Shown here: positions 5,511 to 8,828 of the stretch, in pieces
Layout of the letters: each line of letters starts with the position of its first letter
Numbering within the stretch: the first letter of the stretch is position 1
Origin: Thermoflexus sp035573655
Lineage (GTDB): Bacteria; Chloroflexota; Anaerolineae; Thermoflexales; Thermoflexaceae
NCBI GenBank assembly: GCA_035573655.1
Contig: DATMAC010000118.1
Coordinates: 1-8,828, forward strand
Direction: 5' to 3'
Length of the DNA stretch: 8,828 nucleotides
The notes under the pieces: model-generated
Seen by the model: the letters and a program-made list of their open reading frames with translations, nothing else
The model's database searches: none
What the model was told of the DNA's origin: nothing
Position numbers and translations under genes: made by a program

Positions 5511-6152
5511 TCATTGCATAATTTGAAAGCTGTTCAGAATGTGATCCAGAATCTGTCGACATTCAGCAATGAACCTGTCTGTGACCTTCGCATCGGCTCC
5601 AAAAGGCGGAGTACAACCTAACCACAAGGTATACCAATATTCGGACCCCAAAATGTAAACCACCGTATTAAAGCTAGAGGGCCCTGCTGTTTCACTTCCC
5701 TCCTCTGAAATGATCCATGCCGGTCGGCCGGCCACCGTAATTGGGTTTGCCCCCGTCAGATCGGGCTCGCCCTTTCCGATCGGATCGGCGGCGAAATCCA
5801 GTTTTATCAAGCCGTTTGGGAGAGTTAGGGGACCGACTTTCCCGACCACCGTTGGGTCGCTGAAGAACATCAGGCGATCTGGCGTCGCGGCTTCTTCGTC
5901 CTGAATCCAGGTCGCAGGCACTTCAAAGGAATATTTATATCCATCGTCGCTAACCCGTTTCCACGCTTCGACGGGTTCTTGGGTTGAGAATGGCGCTATA
6001 GAGGCAGGAGTGGGTCCTGGAGTGGAGGATGCGAGGGACCCTGTTGGGAACGGCAAGGTCGTTTCAGGAGTAGGTGCCGGCGACGAGACGCCAGGAGCAG
6101 CGCATCCTGCCAACCCGAAGAGAAGGAGCAGAAAGACTAGTTTCAGCCTCAT
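5511..6152 (-). CDS. PsbP/DUF1795-like lipoprotein
   Basis: 213 aa. MRLKLVFLLLLFGLAGC is a clear lipoprotein signal with lipobox LAGC (Cys17). A Pro/Thr/Ser-rich linker follows to about residue 60, then one domain with YSFEVPATW, TPDRLMFFSDPTVV, GLIKLDFAADP, VAGRPAWII and a final ILDHILNSFQI. The strand-P.W start and overall order resemble the Mog1/PsbP/DUF1795 fold family, extracytoplasmic proteins of mostly unknown function. It is a paralogue of the upstream gene, and its ATG overlaps that gene's TAA (TAATG), so translation is coupled. AGGGGG precedes the ATG by six bases. Lipid anchoring here versus free secretion of the partner suggests an anchored/soluble pair. Confidence 0.8.
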   Translation of the reverse strand: MRLKLVFLLLLFGLAGCAAPGVSSPAPTPETTLPFPTGSLASSTPGPTPASIAPFSTQEPVEAWKRVSDDGYKYSFEVPATWIQDEEAATPDRLMFFSDPTVVGKVGPLTLPNGLIKLDFAADPIGKGEPDLTGANPITVAGRPAWIISEEGSETAGPSSFNTVVYILGSEYWYTLWLGCTPPFGADAKVTDRFIAECRQILDHILNSFQIMQ

Positions 6153-6811
6153 TATTGACCCCCTGTGGAGGTGATAACAAAACTATTCAGAATGTGGTTT
6201 AGAATCTGGTCGTAGGCTGCTGTGAAGCGAGCTGCTGCCTCCTGGTTGGCGCCGGTGGGGGGAGCATATGCCACCCACAGATGGTAGATCATTCGGTCAG
6301 CCAGGATGATGACCGAGGTGCCCTCCACAAAAGGTCCATTGCCTTCATCAATTTTTTCCCGCACAATCAGGGCTGGCCGGCCGCTAACTGTTGTCCAGGT
6401 GCCAGGAGGCAAGAGGGAGAGAAGTGCTTCACTCGTAGCCATGCCTCGCTTATCTATGGCAGGATCCCGTACCTCTGGCTCTGGTAACCAATGACCTACC
6501 GGATCCGCTGCGAAATCCATCTTGATCAGGCCCTGAGGCAAAGCGGTCGAGGACAGCTCCTTGGTAACAACAGTAGGATCACTGTAAAAGACCCAGCGGT
6601 CAGGCGTGACCCCCATCTCTTTATGCCAGGCGGCAGGCACCTGGAAACTGTACCCATAGTAACCATCGGCAATAGTACTCCATTTGCTTTGCTCAGTTGG
6701 GGGTAATTCCTGAGCTTGGACCTTGTGGTATAGATGGAGACTACCTCCAAGCAAAATCGAGACGCAAAGCACTATAAGCCTTGCCTCTAACATCGCTTTA
6801 AATTTGAACAT
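6152..6811 (-). CDS. PsbP/DUF1795-like secreted protein
   Basis: 219 aa. Residues 8-33 form a signal peptide with a likely cleavage after KVQA, and no lipobox Cys. The domain repeats the order seen in the downstream paralogue: YGYSFQVPAAW, TPDRWVFYSDPTVV, GLIKMDFAADPVG, VSGRPALIV and ILNHILNSFVI. A 25-30 residue insertion rich in Leu/Pro (around 115-140) is missing from the paralogue. GGGAGG six bases upstream supports ATG 6811. It is the first gene of a two-gene coupled unit, lying 32 bp below an 11-bp inverted repeat that may be an operator. No enzymatic residues are apparent; a structural or binding role at the cell surface is inferred. Confidence 0.8.
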   Translation of the reverse strand: MFKFKAMLEARLIVLCVSILLGGSLHLYHKVQAQELPPTEQSKWSTIADGYYGYSFQVPAAWHKEMGVTPDRWVFYSDPTVVTKELSSTALPQGLIKMDFAADPVGHWLPEPEVRDPAIDKRGMATSEALLSLLPPGTWTTVSGRPALIVREKIDEGNGPFVEGTSVIILADRMIYHLWVAYAPPTGANQEAAARFTAAYDQILNHILNSFVITSTGGQ

Positions 6812-6843
6812 GACACACCTCCCTCGGCTAATTCATAAGACCT

Positions 6844-6871
6844 GTTGCATAATTCATGCAAATTATGCAAC
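6844..6871. promoter_or_regulatory. Palindromic operator-like site upstream of PsbP-like pair
   Basis: GTTGCATAATT and AATTATGCAAC form a perfect 11-bp inverted repeat around six bases, centred about 46 bases before the ATG at 6811. On the minus strand a TTGCAT at 6862-6857 is followed after 18 bases by TATGAA, a weak -35/-10 match, so the palindrome would overlap the promoter as a repressor site does. AT-rich symmetry suits a dimeric HTH regulator. Confidence 0.45.
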
Positions 6872-6882
6872 AATCTAAATCT

Positions 6883-6996
6883 TTAGTTTGGATGATTTGC
6901 TCTGTTGCGAAAATAGAATTTTCTGTGAAGGGTGGGCCGCGTAAGCGGCCCACCCTTCACAGAAATTCCACGAAGCGAAAGCTCCTCACTATGCAT
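6883..6996 (-). CDS. Possible 37-aa peptide inside the MITE-like element
   Basis: ATG 6996 is preceded by GAGGAGGT at seven bases, an excellent Shine-Dalgarno. The frame (MHSEELSLRG...NRANHPN) ends at TAA 6885-6883, just outside the element. Most of it encodes the arms of the long hairpin, which would impede translation, and the peptide is not recognisable. It is recorded because of the ribosome site; it is probably incidental or an element-carried start signal. Confidence 0.2.
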   Translation of the reverse strand: MHSEELSLRGISVKGGPLTRPTLHRKFYFRNRANHPN

Positions 6997-7031
6997 TAAG
7001 GTGACCTCCTCAGTTATTTGCAACAGAGTAC
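6899..7031. mobile_element. MITE-like insertion with inverted ends and target duplication
   Basis: A 133-bp segment is bounded by inverted CTCTGTTGC (6900-6908) and GCAACAGAG (7020-7028) and flanked on both sides by the direct repeat GGATGATTT (6890-6898 and 7032-7040). Its centre is a 20-bp perfect hairpin. No transposase is encoded. The ends resemble IS6-family termini (CTGTTGCAAA core), an association from memory of that family. The right duplication covers the stop codon region of the M23 gene. Confidence 0.55.
6921..6964. terminator. Perfect 20-bp hairpin, possible terminator of M23 gene
   Basis: Left arm TTCTGTGAAGGGTGGGCCGC (6921-6940) pairs perfectly with 6945-6964 around the tetraloop GTAA. 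On the minus strand it follows the M23 stop by about 75 bases and is succeeded by AATTCTATTTT, a broken U-tract. It could terminate M23 transcription, but it belongs to the inserted element. Confidence 0.6.
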
Positions 7032-7038
7032 GGATGAT

Positions 7039-8028
7039 TTAGAAATCCCTAACGAACATGATCGCATCGTAGGCCACCATTTGTCCATCACTCGTCTGAT
7101 TCGTCAGTCGGACGTAAGTGCCGCTTGTACTGAGGTTCCACATTCCTAACCATACCCAGTCGTTGTTATAACCGTTCTGATTAACGGAAATGGTGGCGAT
7201 CAGAGTGTTGTTGGAGTAGACCTGGTAGCGGGCATTTCCGGTAAGAGTTATGCCACTGTGATTAGGAGCAAATACGTAAATATGATAGTTCCCCGAAACC
7301 GGCAAAGAAGGTGTCCAGGTGCCGGTGCGGGTCGGGCTGCCGGTGGTGCCGTTGCAGTACTGGTAGTAGGTCACTGACTTGCCTAGACCAGCCCGGTGGA
7401 AACCATTCGTGGTATTGCTCCAGCAAGAAGCAGTTCCTGTCAGAGAGAAGCCACTATCCGTGTTGTCCACTAACCGCATCTCGGTGTTGAAACTGTAATT
7501 GTCGTATGGGCCACACGTCTGACCGGCACCACAGAACTGGGTGTAACCATCAATGGGAGTTGGATTCACACCGCCGCCAGAAGTCGTGTTGTAATATACC
7601 TGGAAGTGTAAATGGTGGCCTGTAGAGTTACCGGTTGAGTCCATATAACCAATGGGGGAACCCTCCCGCATCTTGTGATTGGCGGCGGCAAACCAGTATT
7701 GCAGGTGGGCATAGCGGCTGTAGTAGTTGTCTGGGTGACGAATGATTACCCTATACCCCCAGCCGCCTTCAGGTCCAGAGGCAGTGACTGTGCCGCGTCC
7801 AGAAGCATAGGTGACATCACCGTAGGTGGACTCGTTCCTGTTAACGAAGTCAAGCCCATAGCCAGGGGTAGGTGTCCCATAGCAACTAGTGTGGTAACCG
7901 CACGAGACATTGTAGGAACCAATGAATGGCAGTTCGGTCACCATTCCAACTGCTATGACTGTGTGTGTTGCTGCGGCAAGAAGCACAAATCCCACAGTTA
8001 GAATCAGTAAACACTGTACCCTTTTTAT
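7039..8028 (-). CDS. Secreted M23 peptidase with golvesin-like C-terminal domain
   Basis: 329 aa from an inferred ATA start. The N-terminal signal peptide (KRVQCLLILTVGFVLLAAATHTVIAVG) is followed by an M23/LytM domain, about residues 30-150: GYGLDF (Asp60), WGYRVIIRH, YSRYAHL (His108) and GHHLHF (His139, His141). M23 enzymes are zinc endopeptidases that cut peptidoglycan cross-links. In the usual HxGxD motif the His is replaced by Gly, so the zinc ligand may be His46 further upstream. Residues about 186-329 match golvesin C-terminal-like modules (GNYHIYVFAP, ARYQVYSN, NGYNNDWVWLGMWNL, AYDAIMFV), probable carbohydrate or surface binding. AGGAGG at 8040-8035 is six bases before ATA 8028; the first conventional start, GTG 7995, would cut into the signal peptide and has no Shine-Dalgarno. 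Confidence 0.8.
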   Translation of the reverse strand: MKRVQCLLILTVGFVLLAAATHTVIAVGMVTELPFIGSYNVSCGYHTSCYGTPTPGYGLDFVNRNESTYGDVTYASGRGTVTASGPEGGWGYRVIIRHPDNYYSRYAHLQYWFAAANHKMREGSPIGYMDSTGNSTGHHLHFQVYYNTTSGGGVNPTPIDGYTQFCGAGQTCGPYDNYSFNTEMRLVDNTDSGFSLTGTASCWSNTTNGFHRAGLGKSVTYYQYCNGTTGSPTRTGTWTPSLPVSGNYHIYVFAPNHSGITLTGNARYQVYSNNTLIATISVNQNGYNNDWVWLGMWNLSTSGTYVRLTNQTSDGQMVAYDAIMFVRDF

Positions 8029-8206
8029 ATTTCACCTCCTCAGCCCATTTTCGATACTATGTGGTCCCCAGAGTGCAAGGCATTGACTCCAGAGAGGGGG
8101 TCCAAAGATCAGTGACATCCCGGTAAAGGTAGCCGGTAGTTATACCACCACCAATTACCCCAACGGGGTTGTTCTAGCCAATTGCCATGATAGGCAGCAT
8201 AGGCTT

Positions 8207-8236
8207 GCTATAGAGGATTTTGCACCAGCCTGCCAA
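8207..8236 (-). promoter_or_regulatory. Possible promoter of the M23 gene
   Basis: On the minus strand TTGGCA (8236-8231), 18 bases and TATAGC (8212-8207) are a fair sigma70-like pair. They would give a leader of about 160-170 nt before the M23 Shine-Dalgarno. The -35 lies in a bulged hairpin. Predicted by eye only. Confidence 0.25.
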
Positions 8237-8261
8237 ACTTTTTCGATCTGTTTGGTGGTGC
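8222..8261. repeat. Bulged 12-bp hairpin
   Basis: GCACCA and CCAAAC, separated by the 5-base bulge GCCTG, pair with GTTTGG and TGGTGC across an 11-base loop. All 12 pairs are Watson-Crick. It sits in the long non-coding leader upstream of the M23 gene and may be a structured RNA element or a weak terminator for transcription coming from the regulator. Confidence 0.45.
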
Positions 8262-8280
8262 TTATAAAAGTTCTTCCCGC

Positions 8281-8403
8281 TTACGCAGCGATGTTTGAAG
8301 AGGTACGCGACCGGAGGCGGATGACCGTGGGCTTCTTGAGAGCGTGGATGGCGCCCCATTTCACATGAGCCAATTCCATCGGTCCCTCGAACTCAGGATC
8401 CAT
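8281..8403 (-). CDS. Possible 40-aa peptide overlapping the membrane peptide
   Basis: ATG 8403 to TAA 8281 gives MDPEFEGPMELAHVKWGAIH followed by a basic tail. It overlaps the 39-aa frame by 43 bases in another frame, and only a weak GAG precedes it. The two may be pieces of one gene with a frameshift at about 8400, which would give a membrane-anchored basic protein. Not recognised. Confidence 0.2.
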   Translation of the reverse strand: MDPEFEGPMELAHVKWGAIHALKKPTVIRLRSRTSSNIAA

Positions 8404-8480
8404 CCACTCAGCCCCAGCAACATCAACAGCCCCAAGGCCAGGAGCCTCCATCCCTGACGGCCATCCCTCTTCATAAACAT
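8361..8480 (-). CDS. Possible 39-aa single-TM peptide
   Basis: ATG 8480 (or 8474) has AAGAGG six bases upstream. The frame reads a positively charged start MFMKRDGRQGWR, a hydrophobic helix LLALGLLMLLGLSGWIL, and a short polar/aromatic end before TGA at 8363-8361. This would be a small inner-membrane peptide or an unprocessed signal. It lies 116 bases downstream of the regulator stop. Evidence is only the ribosome site and hydrophobicity, so a remnant of a larger gene is as likely. Confidence 0.35.
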   Translation of the reverse strand: MFMKRDGRQGWRLLALGLLMLLGLSGWILSSRDRWNWLM

Positions 8481-8560
8481 CTCGAACCTCTTGTAATTCG
8501 GTAATCCCACGCGAATGCCTACTCTTGCCCTTATCTTAGCACCCTGTTTCCTGCTTGTCT

Positions 8561-8577
8561 TCCTCATTTTTTGAGGA
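8561..8577. repeat. 17-bp palindrome, copy 1
   Basis: TCCTCA-TTTTT-TGAGGA, a 6-bp inverted repeat. It is identical to the copy at 8594-8610, exactly 33 bp away, about three DNA turns. It lies just past the regulator stop. Confidence 0.8.
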
Positions 8578-8593
8578 ATTTCCGGCCTTTCCC

Positions 8594-8610
8594 TCCTCAT
8601 TTTTTGAGGA
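8594..8610. repeat. 17-bp palindrome, copy 2
   Basis: Same sequence as 8561-8577. This copy encodes the last residues (VLKK) and stop of the LuxR-type regulator, so it overlaps the gene's 3' end. It could be paired operators or a weak RNA hairpin doublet. Confidence 0.8.
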
Positions 8611-8828
8611 CCCCCTCCTCCAGAAGCGGCGGATCCTCCAGATCCAGCAGGGGGGCAATCCACCGATCGTCCAGCCGCCCCCTCCGCACCCACTCCCGCA
8701 CCGCCACCCGGTCCGGCAGCCCCAGGCGCCTCAAAACCTCCCCCAAATGGGTCCGCACCGACGTCGGCCGGCAGCCCAGGGCGTGGGCAATCTCCTTGTC
8801 GCTCCACCCCCGGGCGATCCCCAGCGCC
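8597..8828 (-). CDS. LuxR-type DNA-binding domain, C-terminal part
   Basis: 76 codons open from the window edge to TGA 8599-8597. The frame reads ALGIARGWSDKEIAHALGC, then RPTSVRTHLGEVLRRLGL, the LuxR/GerE helix-turn-helix with its usual order of scaffold helix, recognition helix (SVRTHLGEVL) and closing helix PDRVAVREWV. After the HTH a short tail DDRWIAPLLDLEDPPLLEE precedes the stop. It would bind promoter DNA as a dimer. The first 32 codons are base-identical to 1-96. If the ends join, this is the 3' end of the damaged gene at 1-497; if not, it is a second near-identical gene whose receiver lies outside the window. Base composition is very GC-rich compared with the next genes. Confidence 0.8.
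   Translation of the reverse strand, partial: ALGIARGWSDKEIAHALGCRPTSVRTHLGEVLRRLGLPDRVAVREWVRRGRLDDRWIAPLLDLEDPPLLEEGVLKK
8733..8828. repeat. Terminal direct repeat, right copy
   Basis: Identical to bases 1-96 over the full 96 bp; see the left copy. The window ends inside the repeat, so the true repeat length cannot be judged. Confidence 0.95.

Larger units (their letters stand above)
8029..8596. other. Mostly non-coding stretch between M23 gene and regulator
   Basis: It contains the M23 ribosome site, a bulged hairpin and candidate promoter (8207-8261), two overlapping short frames (8281-8403 and 8361-8480) and one of two twin palindromes (8561-8577). No RNA gene or known domain is recognised. 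A 61-aa minus frame at 8174-8359 has no recognisable features and is not called. Confidence 0.5.

Noticed and set aside
8561..8610. CRISPR array (two palindromic repeats with a short gap)
   Set aside because: Only two units, 17-bp repeats and a 16-bp spacer, too short for CRISPR, and no cas genes.
8361..8807. 148-aa minus-strand frame at the right end
   Set aside because: Its first half is a shadow of the HTH-coding region in another frame; only the last 39 codons have an independent ribosome site.

Overview
The window is a bacterial segment in which every supportable gene is read from the minus strand. A LuxR-type HTH regulator, a PD40/TolB-like propeller lipoprotein, an M23 peptidase with a golvesin-like C-terminal domain and PsbP/DUF1795-like surface lipoproteins together look most like a Chloroflexota (Anaerolineae-like) genome, but this is inferred from protein style only and is low confidence. 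GC content is uneven. The regulator at the two window ends and a remnant near 2850-3090 are very GC-rich, while the other genes are moderate.

The first 96 bases are identical to the last 96 bases, and the match runs exactly to both window ends. Joining the ends restores one continuous regulator frame (497 to 1, then 8732 to 8597). The simplest readings are a circular contig of 8732 bp with assembly overlap, or an 8.7 kb unit flanked by or repeated at a regulator gene. No replication, partition or mobilisation gene is visible, so plasmid status is not shown.

Layout in transcription order (high to low coordinate): the 3' half of the LuxR-type regulator (8828-8597) with twin 17-bp palindromes; a mostly non-coding stretch with a possible 39-aa membrane peptide (8596-8029); a secreted M23 peptidase apparently starting at ATA (8028-7039); a MITE-like insertion just past its stop (6899-7031); an operator-like palindrome and two translationally coupled PsbP-like exported proteins (6811-5511); a non-coding stretch with two strong hairpins (5510-5085); and then the most unusual part, a duplicated module. 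The module reads Cys-rich 89-aa protein, 4-TM protein, related 4-TM protein, Cys-rich 90-aa protein, 4-TM protein (5084-3092). Next come a GC-rich thioredoxin-like remnant (3088-2840), a SleB-like cell-wall hydrolase with many cysteines (2727-2071), a seven-blade propeller lipoprotein (2011-593), and a damaged receiver domain belonging to the regulator (497-1).

Most of the products with a predicted location are exported, lipid-anchored or in the membrane: two candidate peptidoglycan hydrolases, a propeller lipoprotein and two PsbP-like proteins. The Cys-rich proteins have no signal peptide and sit directly upstream of small membrane proteins, at identical 17-nt spacing in both copies. All 22 cysteines are kept between the two copies while the other residues drift. 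This suggests a conserved metal-binding or redox pair, or less likely a modified-peptide precursor, working with a membrane partner. I do not recognise this pair as a named system.
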